Assembly: GCA_002869535.1 (NCBI GenBank)
Contig: PKUK01000002.1
Coordinates: 186,001-250,000, forward strand
Source: Arcobacter sp.
GTDB taxonomy: Bacteria; Campylobacterota; Campylobacteria; Campylobacterales; Arcobacteraceae
DNA length: 64,000 nt
Direction: 5' to 3'
Positions 1-8,686 of the stretch are shown here, piece by piece. The translations under genes and the position numbers were made by a program. Under the pieces are notes generated by a model that made no database searches, was not told the DNA's origin, and saw only the letters and a program-made list of their open reading frames with translations. How positions within the stretch are numbered: the stretch's first letter is position 1; each line of letters begins with the position of its first letter.

Positions 1-452
1 ATATGCTCATACAAAAATTCAATATTGTTTTTAATGCAGTTATCATAGAGTGTATGAAGTATCTTTAGTCCTGTGTAATCTGCACTGTAACAAGTTCTTT
101 TGAATTTTGTCCCACCAAAATATCTTTGTTCTATTTTGCCATCATTGTCTTTACTAAATGGTACACCAAGTTTATCAAGCCAGGTTATAGTGTCTTGGGC
201 ATTTGTGCACATAGTTTCAATACTTTTTTTATCAGATAAATGTTTTGATGAATTATATGTGTCTATTATGTGCTTTTCAACTGAGTCATTTTTTGTATCA
301 AAAACACAGTTTATCCCTCCTTGAGCTTGTACTGTTTGGGAGTGTGTTGGGAATGTTTTGGAGATAATCAAGACTTTATCTGTATTCTCTTTAGCACTTA
401 ATCCTGCACTTAATCCTGCGCCCCCTGCACCTATAATAATTACATCTTTCAT
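1..452 (-). CDS. Succinate dehydrogenase/fumarate reductase-type flavoprotein, N-terminal part
   Basis: The gene begins at an ATG (complement of 450-452) and runs off the left edge, so only about 150 residues are visible. The start reads MKDVIIIGAGGAGLSAGLSA, a Rossmann FAD-binding motif (GxGxxG). It is followed by SKTFPTHSQTVQAQGGI, which matches the FAD-linking and substrate region of SdhA/FrdA flavoproteins, where the His of the HSxxAQGG-type motif carries the covalent FAD. The family oxidises succinate or reduces fumarate as part of a membrane complex. Succinate dehydrogenase, fumarate reductase and a periplasmic-type relative cannot be told apart from this fragment, so no symbol is given. 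The next gene (454-897) lies one base upstream, so the two are probably cotranscribed. Confidence 0.85.
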   Translation of the reverse strand, partial: MKDVIIIGAGGAGLSAGLSAKENTDKVLIISKTFPTHSQTVQAQGGINCVFDTKNDSVEKHIIDTYNSSKHLSDKKSIETMCTNAQDTITWLDKLGVPFSKDNDGKIEQRYFGGTKFKRTCYSADYTGLKILHTLYDNCIKNNIEFLYEH

Positions 453-453
453 A

Positions 454-897
454 TTACTCCCAAAAATCTTTTAGATTATCTTGAATTACTGTTTTATCGT
501 TGTTTATAATTCCTTCAATATTATCAAGTTTGTCAAGAAGAGCACTCTTTTTTGATTGATGTTCTATATTTATCTCTTCATTTATTTCTTTATCTATTGT
601 ACTAGTATCTATTTTTTCTTCGATTCTTTCTGTTTCTTTTATATTTATAGTTTCTAGCATTGCTAACTCTTTATCAACTGAGAGCTTATTTGAGATAAAA
701 AAATTGATAAGTTCTTCATATTTTCCAAAATCCATTAATAAAAATGAAGGTTTTCCATCTCTTAATATTACAGCTTTATCAACTTCATTGTATTGTATAG
801 CATCAAATACTTGTTTACTCTTTCTAATGAGCTGTGTTGATGGTATCATCTCATTTGATTTATATTGTAACAATGATCTTAATTTATCTTCATTCAT
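454..897 (-). CDS. Phd/YefM antitoxin-like protein with acidic C-terminal tail, no toxin partner
   Basis: This is a 147-residue protein. Residues about 18-65 (IPSTQLIRKSKQVFDAIQ, then VILRDGKPSFLLMDFGKYEEL) follow the pattern of the Phd/YefM antitoxin fold: an N-terminal DNA-binding part, then the VILRxGKP strand and a [D]xxxYE helix. The rest is a charged Glu/Lys/Ile-rich tail with coiled-coil character. Normally such proteins neutralise a small RelE or Doc toxin encoded next door. Here the neighbours are a flavoprotein and a dehydrogenase, and I see no toxin. It overlaps the start of the upstream dehydrogenase end by 8 bases, so it belongs to that operon. It may be a domesticated DNA-binding regulator. 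The fold call is fairly good; the function is unknown. Confidence 0.7.
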   Translation of the reverse strand: MNEDKLRSLLQYKSNEMIPSTQLIRKSKQVFDAIQYNEVDKAVILRDGKPSFLLMDFGKYEELINFFISNKLSVDKELAMLETINIKETERIEEKIDTSTIDKEINEEINIEHQSKKSALLDKLDNIEGIINNDKTVIQDNLKDFWE

Positions 898-1819
898 TTA
901 TAAATCCTTTTATATTTTTATATACGCCCTCTATTAGTTTTTTTCTTGACTCTCTTGATGCCCAAGCTATATGAGGTGTGATAATTATATTTTCTAACTC
1001 TAATATACTATTTAAGGGAGAATCTTCTTCTATTGGCTCTGTAGATATGGTATCTAAACCAAAATATAAATTTTTCTCTTTTATTATTTTAGTAATATCA
1101 TATTCATTTATTATTCCACCTCTAGCAACATTTATGATAATTGCATTATTTTTTAACAATTTCATATTTTCATAATTTAGTAAATCTTTTGTTTTTTCAT
1201 TTAGAGGGCAATGTATGGATATTATATCAGATGTTTCCAATAGTGCTGTAATGTTAGTCGTATTGTAGTTTGTATTAAAATTCATATTTGAAGTTGAATA
1301 ATAGTTAATATTACAGTCAAAAGCAGTTGCAATTTCAGCTACTTTTTGACCAATATTCCCAAGTCCTATTATTCCCCAGTTTTTGCCACTCAATTGTGAA
1401 AAGGGTTTATCAATATGTGTGAAGATCTTTGATTTGTGCCAATTACCTTCTTTTACGTAGTCAGAATAGTAATTGATTTCTTGCATAAAATGAAGCACTA
1501 AAGATATAGTTAATTGTGCAACGCTTGCAGTTGAATATCCTGCTACATTTCTTACTTCAATCTTTTTGTGTTTTGCATATTCAAGATCTACATTGTTTGT
1601 TCCTGTTGCACTTATACATATTAATTTTATGTCTGTATTATCCATAACATCTTTAGTAATTAGTACTTTATTTGTAATTACAACATCACAGTTCTTTAAT
1701 CTTTCAATTGTATCTTCTTCTTTAGTGTAAGCATATTCAGTTATTTCGCCAAATTCACTAAGCATAGATAAGTCTATGTCTGGTCCTAGAGTTGATCTAT
1801 CAAGTATTACAATTTTCAT
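890..1819 (-). CDS. D-2-hydroxyacid dehydrogenase (glycerate dehydrogenase-like)
   Basis: This 309-residue protein belongs to the NAD-dependent D-2-hydroxyacid dehydrogenase family. The NAD-binding motif is GIIGLGNIGQKVAEIA (about residues 148-163). The substrate/catalytic Arg lies in INVARGGIINE, and the catalytic His in ITPHIAWAS near the C-terminus. Length and motif spacing are normal for the family, which reduces hydroxypyruvate, glyoxylate or similar 2-oxoacids. The specificity is not visible; hydroxypyruvate/glycerate is the closest impression. Its end overlaps the Phd-like gene by 8 bases. A glycerate role would be notable because the window also encodes glycerate-producing enzymes at 50-54 kb, but that link is inference. 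Confidence 0.85.
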   Translation of the reverse strand: MKIVILDRSTLGPDIDLSMLSEFGEITEYAYTKEEDTIERLKNCDVVITNKVLITKDVMDNTDIKLICISATGTNNVDLEYAKHKKIEVRNVAGYSTASVAQLTISLVLHFMQEINYYSDYVKEGNWHKSKIFTHIDKPFSQLSGKNWGIIGLGNIGQKVAEIATAFDCNINYYSTSNMNFNTNYNTTNITALLETSDIISIHCPLNEKTKDLLNYENMKLLKNNAIIINVARGGIINEYDITKIIKEKNLYFGLDTISTEPIEEDSPLNSILELENIIITPHIAWASRESRKKLIEGVYKNIKGFINE

Positions 1820-1878
1820 TTTGTATTCCTTTACGTATTATAATACGTAAAGGTATCAAAGTTAAGCTAAAATTTTGA

Positions 1879-3297
1879 TTATTTATTTTTATTAGAAAAG
1901 ATATTTTCTGCCCATTCTGTAACAGGACCTCTTAATACTTTTTGTAGTTCAATAGCAAATATATTTACTAAAGATGATTCTTCTTTTGTGGATTTTAATA
2001 GTGTAGTTAATGAGTTGGTATATTTATTTACATAGAAATTATCTATTTGTTTGTTACTACCAAGAATTACAACTTTACAAGTATTATCTATTCTAGAAAG
2101 TACCATTTGCATAGTTTTATTTGACATGTTTTGAGCTTCATCTATTATTACAAATGCATTTGATAGTGTTCTCCCTCTCATCTCTCCTACCCACATAGTT
2201 TCAATAAAGTAGTTTTGAATCATTTGATCAACTCTAGTTTTTAACTCTTGTTCATCAATCTCTTGTTCTTCTTTACTTTTATTTGTTCTTCTTTTTTTGT
2301 ATTCTGATCTAACTATATGATCTATACTGTCCATTAGGTGATGATTATATATTTTGAACTTCTCTTCCAATCCTGGTAAATATCCAACATCTTCACCTTT
2401 GTCTAAAGACTCAATTGAGTTTCTTATATATATAATTCTTTGGTATTGTTTATTTTTAACAAGTTTTAGTGCTCCACTTAGTGCTAATAATGTTTTACCA
2501 GAACCTGCTTTTGCTTCTATAATTAGTACATTAAAATAGTGCTGAATGATAGCATTTGAGAAAAAAAGTTGTTCTTTATTAAGTGGAGAAATTATTTGAC
2601 TTATTACTTCATCTTCATTTAAAACTCTAATTTTACCATTTTGTATAGAGGCTAGTACAACTTGGTCGGAACCTTTTACTTTAAAACAATAAGAGAAGTT
2701 AGAAACTTGATAATCTTTATCTAACTCTTTAATATCTCTATTTTCAATAAATTCTAAATCTTCAAATTTAATTTGAATAGTCTTTATAAATTCATGTACA
2801 AAGTCATCTTTATTTGAACCAATTAGCGATTCTGTTTTTATATCAAGAGATATAGCTCTTGTTCTTGCCATGATATCCATTGATAAAAATGTTGAGTCTT
2901 TATCATAATAAGTTGTAGTAAATTGCGCAATTTCTAATATCTTTCTATCATTAGCAATATTTAGTGAAGTTGTTTTAGATACTAATTGATATTCAAGTTT
3001 TGAAATAATATCAATTGAAACTGGTATTTCATTTTCAATATTTAATCTAACTATTTTAAAGTCTTTTATACTTTTAGTAAAGATAATTGTTGAGTTTTCT
3101 AATATTCTTGCAAACTCTCTTGCTTGAAAATTGATTTCATCAAAACCACTTTTTTTAGAATCTATTTCATCTAAAACTGTTTCGGGAAGAATTATAAGAT
3201 TTTTATTATCATCTGATAATTTAAAAATATTATTAGCATCTTCTAGTAGGATATTTGTATCAAGTACATAGTACTTATCAAAGTTTTTATTGTTCAT
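1879..3297 (-). CDS. PhoH family protein with N-terminal PIN domain
   Basis: This 472-residue protein has two parts. Residues about 8-150 are a PIN-like nuclease domain: YVLDTNILLED with the first acidic residues, VLDEID, and a later acidic RKILEIAQ region. Residues about 225-465 are the PhoH P-loop ATPase, with Walker A EAKAGSGKTLLALSG and Walker B FVIIDEAQNMS followed by SRIDNTCKVVILGS. This is the PIN-PhoH (PhoH2-like) architecture, in which an RNA helicase-like ATPase is fused to an RNase. A role in RNA turnover follows from the family. The start overlaps the stop of hemJ by 11 bases, so the two are translationally linked. Confidence 0.9.
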   Translation of the reverse strand: MNNKNFDKYYVLDTNILLEDANNIFKLSDDNKNLIILPETVLDEIDSKKSGFDEINFQAREFARILENSTIIFTKSIKDFKIVRLNIENEIPVSIDIISKLEYQLVSKTTSLNIANDRKILEIAQFTTTYYDKDSTFLSMDIMARTRAISLDIKTESLIGSNKDDFVHEFIKTIQIKFEDLEFIENRDIKELDKDYQVSNFSYCFKVKGSDQVVLASIQNGKIRVLNEDEVISQIISPLNKEQLFFSNAIIQHYFNVLIIEAKAGSGKTLLALSGALKLVKNKQYQRIIYIRNSIESLDKGEDVGYLPGLEEKFKIYNHHLMDSIDHIVRSEYKKRRTNKSKEEQEIDEQELKTRVDQMIQNYFIETMWVGEMRGRTLSNAFVIIDEAQNMSNKTMQMVLSRIDNTCKVVILGSNKQIDNFYVNKYTNSLTTLLKSTKEESSLVNIFAIELQKVLRGPVTEWAENIFSNKNK

Positions 3298-3808
3298 TTT
3301 TAGCTCTCTTAGGTTTCATTATCATGTATATTATAAATGCAAAAAGTAGTATCATAGCTGCAGTAAAAGTTATGGAAACAGTTTTTACTACAACGTATGT
3401 AACAATCAAAATTGCTAGTAAAGTAGGTATTTCATTATATGCTCTAAAAAACTTGCCGCTCTTTGTACAAATATTTTCTGCTAGGTTTTTTCTAAAATAT
3501 TCTAATGAAAATGAGTAGATTATAAGTATAATCACAACTGTTAGTTTTGCATGTAGCCATACACCAGTTTTAAATAAATCTTCTGCAAGGTATATCATAA
3601 CTATACCACTTATAATTGTTGCCCACATTGCTGGCATACCAATATATTTGTAGATTTTATACTCTTGTATCTTTACAATTTCAACATACTCTTCTTTATC
3701 TATATTTTCTACATGGTATACAAAAAGTCTTGGCAAATAGAACAGCATAGCCATCCAAGACATAACTGCAACTATATGAAATGTTAATATCCAACTATAA
3801 TATTCCAA
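3287..3808 (-). CDS. hemJ: Protoporphyrinogen IX oxidase HemJ
   Basis: This 173-residue integral membrane protein has four to five hydrophobic segments. The N-terminal helix carries the conserved His in FHIVAVMSWMAMLFYLPRLF, with FVYH just after. The second signature KFFRAYNEIPTLLAI is also typical of HemJ (formerly the UPF0093/TIGR00701 family). HemJ oxidises protoporphyrinogen IX to protoporphyrin IX in the inner membrane and is itself a b-type haem protein. It is the usual oxidase in bacteria lacking HemG and HemY. The gene directly follows rarA with no gap and overlaps phoH by 11 bases. Confidence 0.9.
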   Translation of the reverse strand: MEYYSWILTFHIVAVMSWMAMLFYLPRLFVYHVENIDKEEYVEIVKIQEYKIYKYIGMPAMWATIISGIVMIYLAEDLFKTGVWLHAKLTVVIILIIYSFSLEYFRKNLAENICTKSGKFFRAYNEIPTLLAILIVTYVVVKTVSITFTAAMILLFAFIIYMIMKPKRAKNEQ

Positions 3809-4990
3809 TCATTTATCCTTTATTTTTTTTATCCATTCATCTAAAGTTTTTTCAAAACCTATACCTTTAGAAGTGTATAAGTTGATTGATTCGCTTAAAT
3901 ATGTTTGTTCAACATATCCACCAAAGTTGTGTGGATATAAATAATCTTTATGAAATGAGTCTATATTTTTTGGTATATCAAAGATTTTACCATTTTTAAC
4001 TTCACTTATTCCTTTATTTATTGCTTCATAACAAGAATTTGACTTGGGAGAAGAAGCTAAATATATTACACATTGAGATAGTATTATTCTACTTTCTGGA
4101 TAACCAATCTTTGAAGTTGCAAGCATAGTACTTACTGAAAGATTAAGAGCATTTGGATTTGCATTCCCTATATCTTCGCTTGCTAATATTACTAATCTTC
4201 TAGTAATAAACTCAACACTTTCTCCACCTTCAATAAGTCTTGATAAGTAATAAAGTGCAGCATCAATATCTGAGCCTCTTATTGACTTAATCATAGCACT
4301 TGCTAAATCATAGTGTGTATTAGAAGATGATACACCATCTCCTATTACATTTTGTCTTAACTCTTTTAATGTTTCACATGAAACATTGCTATCAACTTTA
4401 TAAGCAAACTCTAGCAGGTTTAACATTGCTCTTGCATCACCTGATGAACTATTTATTAAATAATCTTTAGTATCATCTGTTAAGGAAATATCTAATTTTG
4501 ATTGTGCAACATCAAGTATTTGAATTAAGTCATCTTTTGAGTGTGGCATAAATTCAAATAAAAAACTTCTTGATCTAATGGCATTTGTTAATGTAAAAAA
4601 TGGATTCTCTGTACTTGCACCGATAATTATTGCTTGATAATTTTCCATTATAGGAAGTAAAACTTCTTGTTGATTTTTAGAGAGTCTGTGAACTTCATCA
4701 ATAAATACTATTGGTTTAATTAAACTGTTATCATACTTATTAAAGACTTTTCTTAGGTCTTCAATTTTAAGTGAAGTTGCATTGAAATAAAAGTAATCAG
4801 TGTTGATAGTTTTTGCAATAATTTTTGCTAAGGTAGTTTTTCCAGTTCCTGGTTTACCATAAAAAAAAAGGTGAGGAATCTCACCTTTTATAATAAGTTT
4901 ATATAGGACTTTATTTTTTGAGATTATGTGACTTTGACCGACAAAGTCTTCAAGTCTATTTGGACGTAGTATTGAACTTAAATTAGTCAT
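3809..4990 (-). CDS. rarA: Replication-associated recombination protein A (RarA/MgsA)
   Basis: This 393-residue AAA+ ATPase is of the clamp-loader-like RarA/MgsA/WRNIP1 family. It opens with LRPNRLEDFVGQSHII. Walker A is FFYGKPGTGKTTLAKII (about residues 42-58), Walker B is IVFIDEVHRLSKNQQ, sensor 1 lies in IIGASTENPFF, and the arginine finger region is NAIRSRSFLFEF. The C-terminal tetramerisation region includes DIGNANPNALNLSV, characteristic of RarA. It acts at stalled replication forks with SSB. A parS-like palindrome (4370-4385) lies inside the coding sequence. The start overlaps the end of the pseudouridine synthase by 8 bases. Confidence 0.93.
   Translation of the reverse strand: MTNLSSILRPNRLEDFVGQSHIISKNKVLYKLIIKGEIPHLFFYGKPGTGKTTLAKIIAKTINTDYFYFNATSLKIEDLRKVFNKYDNSLIKPIVFIDEVHRLSKNQQEVLLPIMENYQAIIIGASTENPFFTLTNAIRSRSFLFEFMPHSKDDLIQILDVAQSKLDISLTDDTKDYLINSSSGDARAMLNLLEFAYKVDSNVSCETLKELRQNVIGDGVSSSNTHYDLASAMIKSIRGSDIDAALYYLSRLIEGGESVEFITRRLVILASEDIGNANPNALNLSVSTMLATSKIGYPESRIILSQCVIYLASSPKSNSCYEAINKGISEVKNGKIFDIPKNIDSFHKDYLYPHNFGGYVEQTYLSESINLYTSKGIGFEKTLDEWIKKIKDK
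4370..4385. other. parS-like ParB binding site (one mismatch)
   Basis: The sequence TGTTTCACATGAAACA differs by one base from the widely conserved chromosomal parS palindrome TGTTTCACGTGAAACA. It lies inside rarA. Its exact reverse complement occurs again at 11525-11540, and a perfect consensus copy lies at 6104-6119. Three such 16-mers within 7.2 kb are very unlikely by chance in AT-rich DNA. ParB loads at these sites and organises the origin region for segregation. Confidence 0.75.
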
Positions 4991-5777
4991 TATCTTTTGT
5001 AGCTAGATAATCTTTTAAATTCTTGTACTCTTCTCTTGTAAGGTATCTACTTTTTCCAGTAGGTAGATTATTTAAAGATATACCACCATACTCTACTCTT
5101 TTTAAGTCAAGTATATCAAGTCCAAAGTGAGCAAAAAATCTTCTTAATTCTCTATTTTTTCCTTCTGTGATTGCAACTTTTAGTTTAGAAAAAGTATCTT
5201 TTATAGAATCTACTTTGTATCCTAAAAATGGTGCGAAGTTCATAGACTTGATTTTGCTATCTTTTCTTGCACCTTTTGTTGCATCTTCTAACTCTAGACC
5301 ACTATTCATTGCATCTTCTACTTGTTTAGTTAGTGCTCCATTTAGTTTAATTTTATATACTCTTTGTAAGTCTGAATGCATAAGTCCATTAGCAACCTCT
5401 ACGCTGTCTGTCAGAAGCAAAACTCCCTCACTTGAATAGTCAAGTCTACCTATTGGTAAAAAGTGCTTATATTTGCTTCCTAGAGTATCAAAAATTATTC
5501 TTCTACCTTGTGGATCATTCTTAGTTACTAATTCACCCTTTGGTTTATTATAAACTAGCACTGTATACATTTTATTTTTTTCAAATTTAATAACTTTGTT
5601 ATCTATTAGAACAATATCCATCTCTGTTACTTTTGTTGATAAGTCAGTAATAGTTTTTTTATTTACTTTTACTCTTCCTTGCTCAATTAAAGTGTCAGCT
5701 TCTCTTCTTTAATATTTACTATTGTGTGAGATAAATTTGTTTAATCTTACTTGGTTTGTTTCTGGAGTTTCATTCAT
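4983..5777 (-). pseudogene. RsuA/RluB-family rRNA pseudouridine synthase, interrupted by an in-frame TAA
   Basis: An uninterrupted reading of this frame would give 264 residues, the normal length of an RsuA/RluB enzyme. The natural start is the ATG at 5775-5777, right after kdsD. It begins an S4 RNA-binding domain (RLNKFISHNSKY), but codon 23 is TAA (complement of 5709-5711). The same frame continues with RREADTLIEQGRVKVN, the rest of the S4 domain. Homologues read [S]RREA here, so TCA to TAA is the simplest change. The catalytic domain is intact: GRLDYSSEGVLLLTD holds the catalytic Asp, and EGKNRELRRFFAHFG is the family signature. Translation could restart at the ATG at 5621, giving 212 residues without a full S4 domain. 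The gene may be truly broken, or the base may be a sequencing error. Confidence 0.8.
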
Positions 5778-5782
5778 ATTAC

Positions 5783-6742
5783 CTACTTTATTCCTGCTTC
5801 TATTAAATCATGAATATGTAATACACCAATAAGTTTATTACTTTCATCAACAACAACTAATAGTTGTATCTTATAATCTTCTACAATCTTAAGTGCATCA
5901 CTTGCTAATAAATCTTTGTTGTTTAAAAGTCTTGGATTCATTGTTGCTATATCTTCAACTTTACACTCAAGAGAAAAGTCATCATTCATTAGTGCACGTC
6001 TTAAGTCACCATCACTTAATAAACCTACAACTTTGTCATTATCAATAATGATAACATTTCCAAGTCTACCCTCACTCATTTTTACAATAGCATCTTTAAG
6101 AAGTGTTTCACGTGAAACAAGTGGCAAGTTATCAGTTCTAATTAAATCAGAAACTTTTATAAAAAGTTTTTTACCTAAGCTTCCACCCGGATGAAAAGAT
6201 GCAAAATCACTTTTTTGGAAATCTCTTTTTTTCATTAAACAAACAGCCAATGCATCTCCCATTGCCATTGTTAATGTAGTAGATGTTGTGGGTGCGATAT
6301 CTAAAGGACAAGCCTCTTTTGTAACACTGATATCAAAAAATATATCTGCATAATTTGCTAAAGTAGAGTTTGGAGTTTTTGCCATTGCAATCATTGGAAT
6401 ATCAAATCTTTTAAGATGGGGAAGAATTTGTATTAACTCTTCACTCTCCCCTGAATATGATATAGCTAAAACAGCATCATCTTTTCCAATCATACCTAAG
6501 TCACCATGCATAGCTTCTGTTGGATGAAGGAAAAAAGAACTTGTACCTGTACTAGCTAGTGTTGCAGCTATTTTTGTCCCTACAAGTCCAGATTTACCTA
6601 CACCTGTAACAATGAGTTTACCTTTAGTTTTAAAAATAAGCTCAACAGCTGCATTCATATCAAAAGTATTCTCAACTGAGGCTCTTTCTAACTCTTTTGC
6701 TTCAGTTAGTAAAACCTCTTTTGCAATCTCATTATAATTCAT
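5783..6742 (-). CDS. kdsD: Arabinose-5-phosphate isomerase KdsD/KpsF
   Basis: This 319-residue protein has an N-terminal SIS sugar isomerase domain (about residues 25-175, with VTGVGKSGLVGTKIAATLAS and ISYSGESEE) and two CBS domains (about 205-319). It interconverts ribulose-5-phosphate and arabinose-5-phosphate, the first step towards Kdo for lipopolysaccharide or capsule. HPTEAMHGDLGM and FHPGGSLGKKL are strongly conserved in this family. No capsule genes are nearby, so a general LPS role is more likely than a KpsF capsule role. A perfect parS palindrome (6104-6119) is embedded in the coding sequence. Confidence 0.93.
   Translation of the reverse strand: MNYNEIAKEVLLTEAKELERASVENTFDMNAAVELIFKTKGKLIVTGVGKSGLVGTKIAATLASTGTSSFFLHPTEAMHGDLGMIGKDDAVLAISYSGESEELIQILPHLKRFDIPMIAMAKTPNSTLANYADIFFDISVTKEACPLDIAPTTSTTLTMAMGDALAVCLMKKRDFQKSDFASFHPGGSLGKKLFIKVSDLIRTDNLPLVSRETLLKDAIVKMSEGRLGNVIIIDNDKVVGLLSDGDLRRALMNDDFSLECKVEDIATMNPRLLNNKDLLASDALKIVEDYKIQLLVVVDESNKLIGVLHIHDLIEAGIK
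6104..6119. other. parS, perfect match to the ParB consensus
   Basis: TGTTTCACGTGAAACA is a perfect 16-bp palindrome identical to the known bacterial chromosomal parS consensus. It lies within kdsD, where it encodes part of VSRETL. It is the best of three sites in the window (the others are at 4370 and 11525). Intragenic parS sites are common. Confidence 0.88.
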
Positions 6743-6832
6743 AATAGATCCTTACTGAACAAATATAGTAGGCACAATCATAGGGTATTTTTTATATTTT
6801 CTAACACAATGTTTTCTAACAACTTTTCTAAT

Positions 6833-8686
6833 TTAATCTTCTAAATATTTATTATTTTTAAAGACACCCTCTTTTGCATTTGTTAAGAATATTTCTAAAA
6901 TATCTTCAATCTCTTTTGCAAAGAATCTATCTTGTTTATCTGGAACTAATCCAAATGAAGTGACTCTTGTTCTTTCTGAAAGTTTTCTATCACTTTCACT
7001 TATTTGTGCAACAATCATAACAACACCTTCATTTGCCATTGTTTGTCTATCTAAAACAATGTCATCAGCTATTTTATGATTTAGTTGATTATCAATATAA
7101 GTTTTTCCAGTCTTAACTGTTTTTACTTTTTTAAGATATTTAGGTGTAACTTCAACTTGCTCACCATCACTCATGATATAAGTATTTCTCTCTAGTACAC
7201 CACATGCAATACCTGTTTGTTGATGTTTAACTGCATGGTTGTATTCTCCATGAATTGGCATAAAGAATTTTGGTTTTACAAGTCTAAGCATAAGTTTTTG
7301 TTCTTCTTGTGCAGCATGTCCTGAAACATGAATTTCTGAGAAGTTTTGATATGCAACTTCCGCACCAGCTTTTAAAAGGTGGTTGATGATTTGAGAAACA
7401 CTCGCTTCATTTCCAGGAATTGCTTTAGCAGAAAGAATGATTTGATCACCTGGCTTAATTTTAATATGTCTATGCTCATGTATAGACATTCTATATAGTG
7501 CACTCATAGATTCACCCTGAGAACCAGTTGTTATGATTAAAACTTGCTCATCATTGTACTTGTGAACTTCATGTGGATCAATAAATTGATCTCTTGGGAA
7601 TTTGATATATCCTAAAGCCATTGCAAGCTCTAAGTTTTTCTCCATAGATCTTCCAATAACACAAACTTTTCTTCCATATTTTAAACCATGTTCAATTGCT
7701 TGAGAAACTCTATGGATATTTGATGAGAAAGTTGACATTATAACTCTACCTTTAGCTTTTGAGAAAAGGTTGTCAAATGTAGGACCAACAGTTGATTCAG
7801 ATTTTGTGAAACCTGCTGTATGTGAGTTTGTAGAGTCAGACATTAATAATAAAACACCCTTCTCTCCATAATGTGCAAATCTATGTAAATCTGTTGGAAA
7901 TCCATCAATTGGAGTGTGGTCGATTTTGAAATCTCCCGTATGTATGATTGTTCCAGCTTCAGTTGTAATAGCTAATGATGAAGCATCAATTATAGAGTGA
8001 GTAACATGCATCCATTCTATTTCAAAATCCCCTATTTTAATAGGAGTTCTTTTTTGAATTGCTTTAAAATAACTTCTGTGTTGTCTCATTTTATGTTCAT
8101 CAAATTTTGAACCAATCATCTCTAATGGTAAAGATGTTCCATAAACTGGAAATTGCATCTCTTTAAATAAATATGGCATTGCACCAATATGATCTTCATG
8201 ACAATGAGTGATAATAATTGCAGCGATTTTATCTTTGATTTCTCTAATATAAGTTAAATCAGGGATTAAAATATCAACTCCATGCATATCTTCATCAGGA
8301 AAACTCATACCAACATCAACAATAATTGCACTTTTTTCAGTCTCAATTACCATCATGTTTCCACCAATTTCACCTAATCCACCAAGTGGAGTAATTCTAA
8401 CTTTTTGTGTAGCGTTTAGATTTAATTTATTGTGTGGGTTAAGTCTATCTTTGTGGATTCTTTCATTTATAACATGAGCTTTTCTAAGGTCTGTTATCCA
8501 ACCATCACCAGATTGATCTTCCATTTTAGGAACAACTATTTTTTTTCTTTTGTTCATTGGTCTTTTTGGTTTTTGCTTTTTTGGAGCAGCCTCTGTTGCT
8601 TGTGTAGTGTTTGCAACTTTTGAAGTTGCTGGAGCAGAATTTTCTACAACTGGAGTATCAGTCTGTACTGTTTTGTTTTCTTCCAT
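6833..8686 (-). CDS. rnj: Ribonuclease J
   Basis: This 617-residue metallo-beta-lactamase/beta-CASP ribonuclease has its zinc-binding motif in ITHCHEDHIGAM (HxHxDH). Further metal ligands are in MHVTHSIID and TGDFKID, and beta-CASP motifs in SDSTNSHTAGFT, IMSTFSSNIHR and HVSGHA. Residues 1 to about 65 form an extra Ala/Pro/Lys-rich extension (PKKQKPKRPMNKRKK), as in Helicobacter RNase J. RNase J combines 5'-to-3' exonuclease and endonuclease activity and is the main mRNA-decay enzyme in this phylum, where RNase E is absent. The gene overlaps the end of rsmA by 29 bases. Confidence 0.94.
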   Translation of the reverse strand: MEENKTVQTDTPVVENSAPATSKVANTTQATEAAPKKQKPKRPMNKRKKIVVPKMEDQSGDGWITDLRKAHVINERIHKDRLNPHNKLNLNATQKVRITPLGGLGEIGGNMMVIETEKSAIIVDVGMSFPDEDMHGVDILIPDLTYIREIKDKIAAIIITHCHEDHIGAMPYLFKEMQFPVYGTSLPLEMIGSKFDEHKMRQHRSYFKAIQKRTPIKIGDFEIEWMHVTHSIIDASSLAITTEAGTIIHTGDFKIDHTPIDGFPTDLHRFAHYGEKGVLLLMSDSTNSHTAGFTKSESTVGPTFDNLFSKAKGRVIMSTFSSNIHRVSQAIEHGLKYGRKVCVIGRSMEKNLELAMALGYIKFPRDQFIDPHEVHKYNDEQVLIITTGSQGESMSALYRMSIHEHRHIKIKPGDQIILSAKAIPGNEASVSQIINHLLKAGAEVAYQNFSEIHVSGHAAQEEQKLMLRLVKPKFFMPIHGEYNHAVKHQQTGIACGVLERNTYIMSDGEQVEVTPKYLKKVKTVKTGKTYIDNQLNHKIADDIVLDRQTMANEGVVMIVAQISESDRKLSERTRVTSFGLVPDKQDRFFAKEIEDILEIFLTNAKEGVFKNNKYLED

